DNA of 64,000 nt from Bradyrhizobium sp. WBOS07 (lineage in GTDB: Bacteria; Pseudomonadota; Alphaproteobacteria; Rhizobiales; Xanthobacteraceae): the NCBI RefSeq assembly GCF_024585165.1, contig NZ_CP029008.1, positions 2,108,001-2,172,000 of the forward strand, given 5' to 3'. The notes below the pieces were generated by a model that did not search any database, was not told the DNA's origin, and was given only the letters and a program-made list of their open reading frames with translations. Shown in pieces: positions 35,818 to 45,261 of the stretch. The translations under genes and the position numbers were made by a program. The stretch's first letter is position 1; each line of letters begins with the position of its first letter.

Positions 35818-36443
35818 GACGGCGCTCCCGGCGTCCTGGGAAAGCCTGTGCCGATCATGGAGTCGCGGGTGACGAGCTCGGCGAGCTGCTCCTCGCTCCA
35901 TCCTTCCGTGCCCGCCGGGCGCATCGGCAGCACCAGGAAGCGGGTCTCGGCGGTGGAATCCCACACCCGGATTTCAATGTCCTTCGGCAGGGTGACGCCG
36001 AAATCGGCGAGCACGCCGCGCGGGTCCTTCACCGCGCGCGAGCGGTAGGGCGCGGCCTTGTACCAGACCGGCGGCAGCCCCAGCATCTCCCAAGGGTAGC
36101 AGGAGCATAGCGTGCACACGACCATGTTGTGGCGGTCGGGCGTGTTCTCGACGACGACGAGATGGTCGCCGACGCGGCTGACATGGCCGAGCGTGCCGAT
36201 CGCCTTGGAGCCGTCCTCCAGCAGGGCCTTCTTGAAGGCCGGATCGGTCCAGGCCTTGGCGACGACGCGTGCGCCGTTGTGCGGGCCGATCTTGGTCTCG
36301 TAGGCCTGGATGATGGCGTCGAGCGCGGCAGGCTCGACATAGCCCTTTTCCGTCAGGATGGTCTCGAGCGCGCGCACGCGCAGCTCGGTCTCCGACAGCT
36401 CGGAATGGTCGTGATCGTGATGATGGTCGTGATCGTGGCTCAT
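35814..36443 (-). CDS. nthA: nitrile hydratase alpha subunit, cobalt type
   Basis: Catalytic subunit that hydrates nitriles to amides, 209 residues. The metal claw is C110-T-L-C113-S-C115 (VCTLCSC). Thr in the second position is characteristic of cobalt enzymes; iron enzymes have Ser. The N-terminus is unusually His/Asp rich ([11 protein letters not shown]), a feature seen in several rhizobial homologues and possibly metal-buffering. The following helical region and PRGVLADFG match the family. No amidase or aldoxime dehydratase gene is adjacent, so the amide product must be handled elsewhere. Confidence 0.96.
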   Translation of the reverse strand: MSHDHDHHHDHDHSELSETELRVRALETILTEKGYVEPAALDAIIQAYETKIGPHNGARVVAKAWTDPAFKKALLEDGSKAIGTLGHVSRVGDHLVVVENTPDRHNMVVCTLCSCYPWEMLGLPPVWYKAAPYRSRAVKDPRGVLADFGVTLPKDIEIRVWDSTAETRFLVLPMRPAGTEGWSEEQLAELVTRDSMIGTGFPRTPGAPS

Positions 36444-36558
36444 GGCGCCAAGGATAGGCGCAATGGCCCGGGCCTGTCGAGTATGCCGGACAGCGCGACT
36501 GGGTCCCATGTTCGTGAGGCCGGATGTAGGCTAGGGTCGCCGCAAAGCTGATTGGGAG

Positions 36559-37371
36559 ATGCTGGTGACCGACTATGTGAAGATCGAAAAGGGCCTCGGG
36601 CCGGAGGGACGGATCGCAGTGGTGCGATTTGACCGCGGCGATGGCATCAACGCACTCTCCCCGGAAGCACTGCGCCAGCTCACGGCGGCGGCGCGCAGCT
36701 TCGAAGACGATGCGGCGACTTCGGTGGTGGTTCTGACCGGCAGCACCAGCGCCTTCAGCGCCGGCTTCGACTTGAAGGACGACGAGGGCCGCTCGCGCAA
36801 GGAGATGGATCTCGGCACGCTGCGCCGGCACCTCAAGCTCGGGCCGCGCCTGACGCACGCCTGGCAGGAGATGGAGCAGATCACGATCGCGGCGATCGAG
36901 GGTTTTTGCGTCGGTGGCGGCGTCGCGCTGGCTGTGGCGCTCGATTTCCGCGTGATGGGACACGACGCGCATCTGCGCGTGCCCGAGATCGGGCTCGGCA
37001 TGAACATGAGCTGGCAGAGCATCCCGCGCATGCTGCATCTGATCGGACCCGCCCGCACCAAGCAGGCGGTGATCCTGGCCGACCAGCGCATCTCGGCGGA
37101 TGAGGCCTATGAATGGGGCCTGGTGGAGCAGGTGACCGATCCCGGCCATGCCTTCGATGCCGCCATGGAGCTCGCCCGCAAGGTCGCCGCGCAGCCGCCG
37201 CTCGCGGTTGCGATGACGAAGCTCACCGTCAACCGGCTCGCGCATGCGCTGGACGATCTCGCCAGCCACATGGACGTCGACCAGTTCGCGCTCGCCAGCT
37301 TCAGCGAGGATCACAAGGAGGGCGTCGAGGCGTTCCTGGGCCGGCGCAAGCCGCGCTTCAAGGGGCGATAG
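36559..37371 (+). CDS. enoyl-CoA hydratase/isomerase family protein
   Basis: Crotonase-fold protein of 270 residues. The oxyanion-hole segments are SAGFDLKDDEG and EGFCVGGGVALAVALDFR, followed by PEIGLGMNMSWQSIPRML and GPARTKQAVILADQ. The family covers hydratases, isomerases and CoA hydrolases; one glutamate of the classical hydratase pair may be present at PEIG, so specificity is unclear. It stands alone, divergent from the nitrile hydratase operon, with no beta-oxidation neighbours. Confidence 0.88.
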   Translation: MLVTDYVKIEKGLGPEGRIAVVRFDRGDGINALSPEALRQLTAAARSFEDDAATSVVVLTGSTSAFSAGFDLKDDEGRSRKEMDLGTLRRHLKLGPRLTHAWQEMEQITIAAIEGFCVGGGVALAVALDFRVMGHDAHLRVPEIGLGMNMSWQSIPRMLHLIGPARTKQAVILADQRISADEAYEWGLVEQVTDPGHAFDAAMELARKVAAQPPLAVAMTKLTVNRLAHALDDLASHMDVDQFALASFSEDHKEGVEAFLGRRKPRFKGR

Positions 37372-37572
37372 CTCAGCTCGTCCAGCGCTCCGGCGACTAT
37401 CTGGCGCGCCGTGGCAGTATGGTCGACGCCGGTGGACGTAAAATCCGCCGGATCGAACGACGCTGTTCGTTCTCGGGCCGGGCATTGATCGAAATCAACG
37501 AAAAATTGTGTGCGTCTCGCGATGCTCGTCTATCCGAGGCGCGCGTGGCGCGCCTCTTTTGGGGAGGCGCAG

Positions 37573-38637
37573 ATGGCACGAACGACGGCCTACTTCACGA
37601 CCACCGATGAAGATCGCGACGTTTATCACAATCAGGATGATTGCCCGACCGGCTCGAAGATTCTCGCGAAGAACAGGAGCAGCGGTGACATCGGCAGCCG
37701 GTCGCTCTGTGCGCAGTGCGCCAAGCACGGTTACGGCCACTATGACAACTGGCTATCCGAACAAGAGGCACAGGGCGAAGCGGCATGCAAGAAGGAGGCC
37801 GAAGCGCTGCAGAAGCTCACCGCCAAGCGCGATGCTGCCCGCGCGCGGGAGGAAATCTATCGGCCTTTGAAGAAGCGGTTTGATGAGATCGCAAACGAGC
37901 GCAAGGCTCTGGAGAGCAACAAGAACCGCACCGCAGAGGAGAATGAAAAGCTCGCATCACTCAAAGTCCAATACAACGATCTCTATCAGAAGCTCCAGTC
38001 GATGGCTGCGCAGCACAAGACCGACAGCGACGACCTCGTGCGTCTCGAGGGTGGCAAGACGGACGAAAGCGGCAAGCTGGATGAAGGCCAGATCAAGAGG
38101 CGCAAGGCGGCGTTGGACAAACTCGAGAGCAACAAGGCGCGCTACGGGGAGGCTGCGGCCCGACTCGCGGCGGCCCACGCGGCCGCCGTTGCGGGACGGA
38201 GTGACCCCGAGAAGGTGGAGCTGATTGCCGACGTCATCATGAACGAAGCCAGGGGAGAGGACCCCTACATCAAGAAGTGCCTCGCTTACGCCTACCTCAA
38301 TTTGACAAAAGGTGACCTGCGGCCTCCACGAGGAGCCGAGATCAGCGATTTCACTCGGAGCGAGAAGCGCTTCGATGATCCCAAGGAAAGCGATCAGGTC
38401 AAGTACATCAGGAGCGTGGCCGAGAGTCTGGAGGCCGTTCGCGCACGTCTGGATGAACCGAAGAGCGATCCGACCCACGGTGCCAACCACTGGGCCAGCC
38501 CGAAGAACCTGAGCAAGAAGAGGCGCGCTGAGTACGAAAGCAAAACCGGCGAGTATGAGTGGCTCAATCGCGCCGTCAAGATTCCGATGAAAGACATTCC
38601 GGAAGAGACTTTCACGTTCTGGAAGACCGACGATTGA
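37573..38637 (+). CDS. unusual protein: Cys/His N-terminal module, coiled coil, SleB-like hydrolase region
   Basis: A 354-residue protein I do not recognise as a named family. Residues 17-50 look like a small zinc-binding or Ada-like module (VYHNQDDCPTGSKI, then SLCAQCAK: H19, C24, C46, C49). Residues about 60-200 are highly charged and heptad-like, a long coiled coil. The last part (IMNEARGED at about 222, DPTHGANHWASPKN at about 300) resembles the cell-wall hydrolase SleB pattern EARGE...DPTxGAxxFxNP. No signal peptide is seen. ATG 37573 has an excellent GGGGAGG site. Codon choice is less GC-biased than its neighbours, which may indicate transfer. No obvious immunity or partner gene is adjacent. 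Confidence 0.75.
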   Translation: MARTTAYFTTTDEDRDVYHNQDDCPTGSKILAKNRSSGDIGSRSLCAQCAKHGYGHYDNWLSEQEAQGEAACKKEAEALQKLTAKRDAARAREEIYRPLKKRFDEIANERKALESNKNRTAEENEKLASLKVQYNDLYQKLQSMAAQHKTDSDDLVRLEGGKTDESGKLDEGQIKRRKAALDKLESNKARYGEAAARLAAAHAAAVAGRSDPEKVELIADVIMNEARGEDPYIKKCLAYAYLNLTKGDLRPPRGAEISDFTRSEKRFDDPKESDQVKYIRSVAESLEAVRARLDEPKSDPTHGANHWASPKNLSKKRRAEYESKTGEYEWLNRAVKIPMKDIPEETFTFWKTDD

Positions 38638-38952
38638 GAGAATGGAGCCGGGGTCCGTTGCCACGAGGCTGGCGAGCAGGGCGTCGAAGCGCCAGACGGC
38701 GTTGCGCCGGGGTCATGGTAGAGGATTTGTTCTCCGCGTCCGCCTTCGATGTTCCTGGTGCTCGCGCCTCGTCGGTCGACCACCGTCGTCTAGAAAGATT
38801 CCAAATCTGCGCGCCTCTCGCCGCGGCTGAGCGCATTCACCGCAGGTGCTGCGCACAGGTCTGGAGAAATTCTAACCGCGTTCCTATCGCACTCCGAAAC
38901 CGCCTGAGCTAGGGCGGAATATCAAGAACGATACCGGCAAAGCCGGCAGTGC
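38638..38952. promoter_or_regulatory. upstream region of the siderophore receptor
   Basis: A 315-base region without a credible gene. It holds GAGAAATTCTAA at 38864-38875, which partly resembles the Irr/ICE pattern of rhizobial iron genes (AGAA-N-TTCTAA). A second TAGAAAGATTCCA-like run lies near 38792. The match is weak and by eye. Confidence 0.3.
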
Positions 38953-41268
38953 GTGGGGGCTTCGAACGACGTGACCGACTTCCAATCTTCTTCGCGTGGC
39001 AACACGCGTTCTCGCCAGATCCAGATTCTCTGCCTCGGAGCGGTCAGCACGCTCTGTCTCGCCATTCCCGTCGGGTCCGCGGAGGCCCAGACCCAGATTC
39101 CGGCCGTCACCGTCGATGCGCCTGCTCAGCGCGCCCGTCCTGCGGCGATCGCTTCGTCGCGAAGGGCGGCGACGACACGAACCGCGCGCGCCAATCGCCG
39201 GTCCCCCGCGCAGCAGGCCGCACCCACCCAGTCGGCATCATCGAGCGGCGCCACCGGCGAGCGCGCCAATGGTCCGGTGCGCGGCTTCGTTGCCACGCGC
39301 AGTGGCACCGCCACCAAGACGGATATTCCGCTGATCGAAACGCCGCAGTCGGTCTCCGTGATCACCACCGACCAGGTCAGGAACCAGGGCGCGGTCTCGA
39401 TCGGCGAGGCGCTGCGCTACACCGCCGGCGTCAGCGGCGACGTCAATGGCGGTTCCGACACCCGCTTCGGCGCGCTCCAGATTCGCGGCTTCGACACCAC
39501 CATGTCCGGCCTTTACATCGACGGCCTGCGGATTCCCTCGAGCAATTACGTGCACTTCAACGGTCTCGATCCCTACGGCGCCGAGCGCCTGGAAGTGCTG
39601 AAGGGGCCGTCCTCGGCGATGTATGGCGGCAGCGGCACCGGCGGCATCCTCAACTACGTGACGAAGCTGCCGACCGCACAGCAGTTCGGCGAGGCCTCGA
39701 TCTCCGGCGGCAGCTTCAACCGCTACCAGGGCCAGTTCGACATGGGCGGCCCCGCCAACAAGGAGGGCACCGTGCTGTGGCGCCTGACCGGCGTCATCCG
39801 CGACGGCGAGACTCAGGTCGACTTCACCAAGGACAACCGCGTCTTCATCGCGCCCGCGGTCACGTTCAAGCCGAACGAGGACACGACGATCACCCTGCTC
39901 GCCAATTTTCAGCGCGACCGGGCAGGGTGGGGCCTTCAGTTCCTGCCGGCCTCGGGCACGGTCTGGCCGAACAACGGCCGCACCATCCCGGTCTCGTTCT
40001 TTGCGGGCGTGCCGAGCTTCGATGCGTTCAACACCGAGATCGCGACCGCAGGCTATCAGCTGTCGCACAATTTCACCGACAACATCACGTTCCGGCAGAA
40101 CCTGCGCTACGCCTACCAGCACAACGAGGAGAAGGTTTTCTACGGCACCGGATACACCAACGAAGCGGCGGGACAGCTCGGGCGCTTCGGCAGCTACAGC
40201 AACTCGTACATCAACTCCTTCGCGGTGGACAACCAGCTCCAGGGTAAGTTCGTCACCGGCATCTTCAGCCACAATACCCTGGTCGGGCTCGACTATCGCA
40301 ACACCACGTTCCGCGACACCGCCTTTGCCGTCACGACCTCATCGCCGGAGATCAACGTCTTCAACCCGGTCTACAGCTACGACTGGACCATGGGCGGGAT
40401 GTACGACAACAAGGGCGTCAAGCAGTCGCAGCTCGGCCTCTACGCGCAGGATCAGATCAAGCTCGGCCGGCTCTCGTTCCTGCTCGCAGGTCGCGAGGAC
40501 TTCGTGACGACCCAGGTCGATACCGACGTATTCACCCCCTCGTCGGTCACGAAGGATGCCTCGGCCTTCACCGGCCGCGCCGCCGTCATGTACAATTTCG
40601 ACAACGGCATCGCGCCCTATTTCAGCTATTCGGAGTCGTTCCTGCCGGTGCTCGCGACCGGTCCGGCCGGACAATTGCTCAATCCCGAGACCGGCGTTCA
40701 GTACGAGGTCGGCGTCAAATACCAGCCGCTCGGCTGGAACGCGCTGTTCACCTTCGCCGCCTTCGACCTGACGCGCGACAACGTCGGCGTCTACGTGCCT
40801 GCGGCCGCCTATTACGAACAGATCGGGCAGGTGAAATCGCGTGGCATCGAGCTCGAAGGCTCGATGTCGCTCGCCGACGGCTGGAACCTGCGTGCCGCCT
40901 ATGCCTATGTCGATGCCGTCGTCACGCAGGATCCGGTCAATGTCGGCAAGGCGCCAGTCACCGTGCCGCTCAACCGCGCTTCGTTGTGGAGCGACTACAC
41001 GCTCCAGAGCGGGCTGCTGGCGGGCTTGCAGTTCGGCGGCGGCATCCGCTACGTCGGCGCCACTTGGGGCGATGATGCCAACACGTTCAAGGTGGGATCG
41101 GCCACGGTGCTGGACGCGCTGCTTGCCTATACCAGGGACAATTGGCGTCTGTCGGTGAACGTCACCAATTTGGCGGACACGCGTTATGTCGCCGCCTGCT
41201 ACGGCCTGTCGGGCTGCATGTATGCCGAAGGACGGAAAGCGATCGGCAAGCTGACCTACCGCTGGTGA
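38953..41268 (+). CDS. TonB-dependent siderophore receptor
   Basis: Outer-membrane ferric-siderophore importer of 771 residues. It has a signal peptide (QIQILCLGAVSTLCLAIPVGSAEA), a TonB-box-like IPAVTVDAP and an Ala/Arg/Ser-rich spacer. The plug (TDIPLIETPQSVSVITTDQ, LKGPSSAMYGGSGTGGILNYVTK) is typical of the FhuE/FpvA siderophore class. The barrel ends with GKLTYRW, the terminal aromatic expected for Omp insertion. The annotated start is GTG 38953. A PepSY protein that often accompanies this class lies 7.5 kb away, beyond an unrelated ABC locus. Confidence 0.92.
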   Translation: MGASNDVTDFQSSSRGNTRSRQIQILCLGAVSTLCLAIPVGSAEAQTQIPAVTVDAPAQRARPAAIASSRRAATTRTARANRRSPAQQAAPTQSASSSGATGERANGPVRGFVATRSGTATKTDIPLIETPQSVSVITTDQVRNQGAVSIGEALRYTAGVSGDVNGGSDTRFGALQIRGFDTTMSGLYIDGLRIPSSNYVHFNGLDPYGAERLEVLKGPSSAMYGGSGTGGILNYVTKLPTAQQFGEASISGGSFNRYQGQFDMGGPANKEGTVLWRLTGVIRDGETQVDFTKDNRVFIAPAVTFKPNEDTTITLLANFQRDRAGWGLQFLPASGTVWPNNGRTIPVSFFAGVPSFDAFNTEIATAGYQLSHNFTDNITFRQNLRYAYQHNEEKVFYGTGYTNEAAGQLGRFGSYSNSYINSFAVDNQLQGKFVTGIFSHNTLVGLDYRNTTFRDTAFAVTTSSPEINVFNPVYSYDWTMGGMYDNKGVKQSQLGLYAQDQIKLGRLSFLLAGREDFVTTQVDTDVFTPSSVTKDASAFTGRAAVMYNFDNGIAPYFSYSESFLPVLATGPAGQLLNPETGVQYEVGVKYQPLGWNALFTFAAFDLTRDNVGVYVPAAAYYEQIGQVKSRGIELEGSMSLADGWNLRAAYAYVDAVVTQDPVNVGKAPVTVPLNRASLWSDYTLQSGLLAGLQFGGGIRYVGATWGDDANTFKVGSATVLDALLAYTRDNWRLSVNVTNLADTRYVAACYGLSGCMYAEGRKAIGKLTYRW

Positions 41269-41371
41269 GTTCAGGTGCGGATGGTCCGGCGTACGAGCCG
41301 GACCATCCGGTGCCGCCCATGCGGCAGAAGGGGCCGGCGGACCGTGCCGCCACGGAGGCGGCTGTCGGCGA

Positions 41372-42823
41372 TCAGAACGGATAGTGCCGCGGCCCAGTCT
41401 GCACCGTGATCCAGCGCAGCTCCGTGAATTCGTCGATTGCCGCCTTGCCGCCGAAGCGGCCATAACCAGATGCCTTGGTTCCGCCGAACGGCATCTGCGG
41501 TTCGTCATGCACGGTCGGGGCGTTGATATGGCAGATGCCCGCCTCGATCCGCTTGGCAACGCCGAGGGCACGGGCGATGTCACGGCCGAACACGGCCGAG
41601 GAGAGGCCGTATTCGGTGTCATTGGCGACGCGCACCGCCTCGTCTATTCCGCTGACACGGACCACGGTCACCACCGGACCAAAGCTCTCCTCACCATAGA
41701 TGCGCATTGCCGGCGTGACGTGATCGATGATCGTGGCTGGCATGATGGTGCCGCTGCCGTGCCCGCCGGCCGCGACCACCGCGCCCTTGGCGAGCGCATC
41801 GTCAATCAAGCCCCGGACGCGGTCACAGGCCGCACCGCTGACCAGCGATCCGAGCACGACATTGCCCTTGCGGGGATCGCCGTGGGGAAGGCTCTTCGCC
41901 TTGGCGGCAAACTTGGCGATGAAGGCGTCCGCCACCTTGTCGTCGACGACAATCCGCTCGGTCGACATGCAGATCTGGCCTTGGTTCATGAATGCGCCGA
42001 ATGCTGCCGCGTTCACGGCGGCGTCGAGATCGGCATCGTCCAGGATGACGAGCGGGGCCTTGCCGCCAAGCTCCAGCAGTGCGCGCTTCAGATGCTTCGC
42101 ACAAGCCAGCGCGATGAGCTTGCCGACACGGGTGGAGCCGGTGAAGTTGACGCGGCGGATTGCAGGGTGGGCGATCAGCGCCTCGACCACCGCCTGCGCA
42201 TCTTCGGGTGCGTTGGTCACGACATTGACGACGCCGTCGCCGAGGCCGGCCTCCGCCAGGCAGCTTCCGATCAGCCGATGCACGCCCGGGCTCATCTCGG
42301 ACGCCTTCAGCACCACGGTATTGCCGCAGGCGAGCGGCATCGCGACCGAGCGCACGCCGAGGATCACGGGAGCATTCCACGGCGCGATACCGAGCACGAC
42401 ACCGACCGGCTGGCGAAACGCCATGGCGAGGTTGTCGGGCTTGTCGGTCGGAATGACTTCGCCTGATATCTGCGTCGTCATGGCCGCGGCTTCGCGCAGC
42501 ATGCCCTCGGCCAGATGGACGTTGAAGCCGGCCCAGCCCGCGGTGGCGCCGGTCTCGGCCACCATCAGAGCGGTGAATTCCGCCGCCCGGCGCGCCAGGA
42601 TGTCGGCGGCCGCATTGAGCCGCTTGCGACGCTCGGACGGAGCAAGCTGCGACCAGGCAGGAAACGCGGCCGCCGCAGCGTCCGCGGCGCGCATCGCATC
42701 GTCGATCGAGGCCGCCGCGACGATGGTCGCAATCTCGCCCGAGATCGGGTTGTGGCGCTGAAAGGTGCGCTGGTTGCTGGCCGCCTGGTCCTTGCCGGCG
42801 ATCAGAAGGTCGATGGCGTTCAT
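41372..42823 (-). CDS. aldehyde dehydrogenase, salicylaldehyde/vanillin type
   Basis: NAD(P)-dependent aldehyde dehydrogenase of 483 residues. The catalytic Cys is C285 in FMNQGQICMSTER, and the general-base Glu is in LLELGGKAPLVIL. The FTGSTRVGKLI cofactor loop is intact. The FMNQGQICMSTER variant is typical of salicylaldehyde, benzaldehyde and vanillin dehydrogenases, so an aromatic aldehyde substrate is likely. It lies 37 bases downstream of the ABC transporter operon on the same strand, suggesting that the transporter imports an aromatic compound. Substrate assignment is inference. Confidence 0.88.
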   Translation of the reverse strand: MNAIDLLIAGKDQAASNQRTFQRHNPISGEIATIVAAASIDDAMRAADAAAAAFPAWSQLAPSERRKRLNAAADILARRAAEFTALMVAETGATAGWAGFNVHLAEGMLREAAAMTTQISGEVIPTDKPDNLAMAFRQPVGVVLGIAPWNAPVILGVRSVAMPLACGNTVVLKASEMSPGVHRLIGSCLAEAGLGDGVVNVVTNAPEDAQAVVEALIAHPAIRRVNFTGSTRVGKLIALACAKHLKRALLELGGKAPLVILDDADLDAAVNAAAFGAFMNQGQICMSTERIVVDDKVADAFIAKFAAKAKSLPHGDPRKGNVVLGSLVSGAACDRVRGLIDDALAKGAVVAAGGHGSGTIMPATIIDHVTPAMRIYGEESFGPVVTVVRVSGIDEAVRVANDTEYGLSSAVFGRDIARALGVAKRIEAGICHINAPTVHDEPQMPFGGTKASGYGRFGGKAAIDEFTELRWITVQTGPRHYPF

Positions 42824-42860
42824 GGAGCTCTCCAGGAATTGCGGGAGGGGTTGCTGGGCT

Positions 42861-43592
42861 TCATTGTGGGGACGATGCGGTGCGCGCCTTGCCGAGATAG
42901 GCGCGCTGGATTTCGGGATCGTTCTTCATCGCAGCCGCAGCGCCACTGCCGGTGTTGCGACCAGACTCGATCAGGTAGACCCGATCGGCGATGTCGAGGC
43001 TGGCGCGCGCGTTCTGCTCGACCAGCAAGACGCCAACGCCACCGGCGCGGATCTGCGTCAGTGCGCGAAAGACCTCGCGGCTGAGCAGGGGGGACAGGCC
43101 GAGCGAGGGCTCGTCGAGCAGGAGCAGCAGCGGGTTCGACATCAGCGCGCGGCCGATCGCCACCATCTGCTGCTCGCCGCCGCTCATGGTGCGGACGGAC
43201 TGCCTCATGCGCTCGGCGAGGCGCGGGAACAGTTGCAGGACCTGCGCGAGCCGATCCGCTTCGCCGTCACGGGCGCGGGCAGGATAAGCGCCAAGCTGCA
43301 GGTTCTCCGCGACCGTCAGGTCGCCGAAGACGCCGCGGCCCTCCGGCACGAGCGCTATGCCGCGCTCCACGATCAGATGGGCCGGCAGCTCGGCGATGCT
43401 CTGTCCGTCGAACGCGATTCTCGCGCCGGGGGCCGGCCTGATCAGGCCGGCAATGCTCTTGAGCAGGGTCGACTTGCCCGCGCCGTTGGCACCGAGGATG
43501 GCGACAATCTCGCCTTGACTGATGTCCAGCGAGACGTCGGCCAGGGCCTGGTGCTTGCCATAGAAATGGGAGAGCGCGGCGACCTCAAGCAT
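42861..43592 (-). CDS. branched-chain-type ABC transporter ATPase (LivF-like)
   Basis: ATP-binding subunit of a HAAT-family importer, 243 residues. It has Walker A GANGAGKST, signature MSGGEQQM, and Walker B LLLLDEPSLGLSP, with the switch His replaced (VLLVEQNA), as in LivF proteins. It overlaps the preceding permease-ATPase fusion gene by 8 bases. The specific substrate is unknown; the aldehyde dehydrogenase downstream suggests an aromatic acid or similar. Confidence 0.93.
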   Translation of the reverse strand: MLEVAALSHFYGKHQALADVSLDISQGEIVAILGANGAGKSTLLKSIAGLIRPAPGARIAFDGQSIAELPAHLIVERGIALVPEGRGVFGDLTVAENLQLGAYPARARDGEADRLAQVLQLFPRLAERMRQSVRTMSGGEQQMVAIGRALMSNPLLLLLDEPSLGLSPLLSREVFRALTQIRAGGVGVLLVEQNARASLDIADRVYLIESGRNTGSGAAAAMKNDPEIQRAYLGKARTASSPQ

Positions 43593-45261
43593 CGTCGTCT
43601 CCGAGATAAGCGGCGACGACCTTTGGATCGGACAGCACCGCGTCCGGCGTCCCGCGCGCGATCACCTTGCCGGCGTTCATCACGACGCAATGGCCGCACA
43701 GTGCGCGGATCGCATCCATGACATGCTCGACCATGATGACGGTGAGGCCGCGCTCGCGCAGCTTCGCGATCAGCGCGATGCCTGTTTCGAGCTCGCTCGG
43801 ATTGAGGCCGGCCAACCATTCATCGAGCAGCACGAGGCGCGGCTGCAGCGCCAGCGCACGGGCAAGCTCCAAACGCTTCTGGTCGATATAGGTCAGCTCG
43901 CCCGCGGGTGCCTCGCGCATCGCACCGAGCCCGACGAGGTCGAGCAGCTCGCCTTCTGCCTCCGAAGCGGCCGCAAGACCGGGCGCTGCGGAGAACAGCC
44001 GCGCGGCTGCAACGTTCTCGGCCACAGTCAGGTCCGGCATCACGCGCACCAATTGGAAGGTGCGGGCGAGGCCGAGGCGCGCGATCTGGTGCGCCGGCAG
44101 GCCGTTGAGCAAGGTGCCGCCGAGCCGGATCGTGCCTGACGAGGGCTTCAGGGCACCCGACAGCGTATTGAGCAGCGTCGTCTTGCCGGAGCCGTTCGGG
44201 CCGATAACGCCGACGATTTCGCCGGGCGCGACGGCAAAGCTGACCCCGTCCACGGCGCGCAACCCGCCGAACGACTTGCTGACGCCGTCGACCGCGAGGA
44301 GCGGTGCATCCTTGGTGCGGGCCGCAGTGACGGACCTCTCGGCCGGGACGCGCCGGCGTCCGACCCCGAGCAGTCCGATCACCCCGTTCGGCAGCACCAT
44401 GACGATGAGGACGAAAATGATGCCGAGCACGATGCTGAAATGGTTGGGCAGCGTCGCGGTCAGCACCTCGAACAGCAGGACCAGCGGGATGACGCCCAGC
44501 ACGGGCCCGAACAGCGAGCCGGCGCCGCCCAGCAAGGCCATGATCACGACCTGGAACGAGATCGCCGGATTGAACGCAATGGCGGGATCGATATAGGTCC
44601 ATCGCGGCGCCATCACCGCGCCGGTCATCGTCATGAAGGTCGCGCTCAGCATGAACACGCCGAGCTTGACCCGCGTGGCGTCGATGCCGGAATGGCTGGC
44701 CGCGGTCTCGTCGGCGCCGATGGCGCGCAGCGCCAACCCGTAGCGCGATCGCCCAAGCAGCCAGCCGACCAGGAAGACAAGCGCGGCGAGGCCAAGCAGC
44801 TGCCAGTAGAGAATATCCTGCGTCACCTCGCTGAACAGGTAGCGGCCGACCGATTTGTGGATGTTGACCTCGTACCAGATCACGAGCTGGCGGATCAGCT
44901 CGGCAAGGCCGAAGGAGAAGATCACGAAATATATGCCGGAGAGGCGCAGCGTCGACAGTCCGGTGATCGCGGCCGTGAGTGCGCCCATGCCGGCCGCGGC
45001 CAGCAGCACGATCGGCCAGGACATGGTCTCGCCGAGCACTGCAGCGGTGTACGCGCCCAAGCCGAAGAACGCGACCGTCGCGAGCGAGATGTAGCGGGTA
45101 GGGCCGGAGAACATCGCCCACGCGGTCGCCAGGATCGTGAAATAGAGGACGCTGATGCCGAGCGCGAGATAATAGCCGTTGGCATAGAGCGGGTAGGTGA
45201 TGAGGCAAGCGGCGAGGGCAAGGCCGCCGCACCACAGCAGGATCCGGATGGACAAGGTCAT
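43585..45261 (-). CDS. fused LivM-type permease and LivG-type ATPase
   Basis: A single 558-residue protein. Residues about 1-300 are a LivM-type permease with some nine helices (GSLFGPVLGVIPLVLLFE) and residues about 315-558 a LivG-type ATPase. The ATPase has Walker A GPNGSGKTT, Walker B LVLLDEWLAGLNPSE and the LivG-specific MVEHVMDAI. The signature motif is degenerate: LTYIDQKRLELARAL replaces the LSxGxQ form, as in many LivG proteins. Such fusions occur in proteobacterial aromatic-acid transporters. The fusion fixes a 1:1 ratio of permease to ATPase. It overlaps the LivH gene by 4 bases. Confidence 0.93.
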   Translation of the reverse strand: MTLSIRILLWCGGLALAACLITYPLYANGYYLALGISVLYFTILATAWAMFSGPTRYISLATVAFFGLGAYTAAVLGETMSWPIVLLAAAGMGALTAAITGLSTLRLSGIYFVIFSFGLAELIRQLVIWYEVNIHKSVGRYLFSEVTQDILYWQLLGLAALVFLVGWLLGRSRYGLALRAIGADETAASHSGIDATRVKLGVFMLSATFMTMTGAVMAPRWTYIDPAIAFNPAISFQVVIMALLGGAGSLFGPVLGVIPLVLLFEVLTATLPNHFSIVLGIIFVLIVMVLPNGVIGLLGVGRRRVPAERSVTAARTKDAPLLAVDGVSKSFGGLRAVDGVSFAVAPGEIVGVIGPNGSGKTTLLNTLSGALKPSSGTIRLGGTLLNGLPAHQIARLGLARTFQLVRVMPDLTVAENVAAARLFSAAPGLAAASEAEGELLDLVGLGAMREAPAGELTYIDQKRLELARALALQPRLVLLDEWLAGLNPSELETGIALIAKLRERGLTVIMVEHVMDAIRALCGHCVVMNAGKVIARGTPDAVLSDPKVVAAYLGDDDA

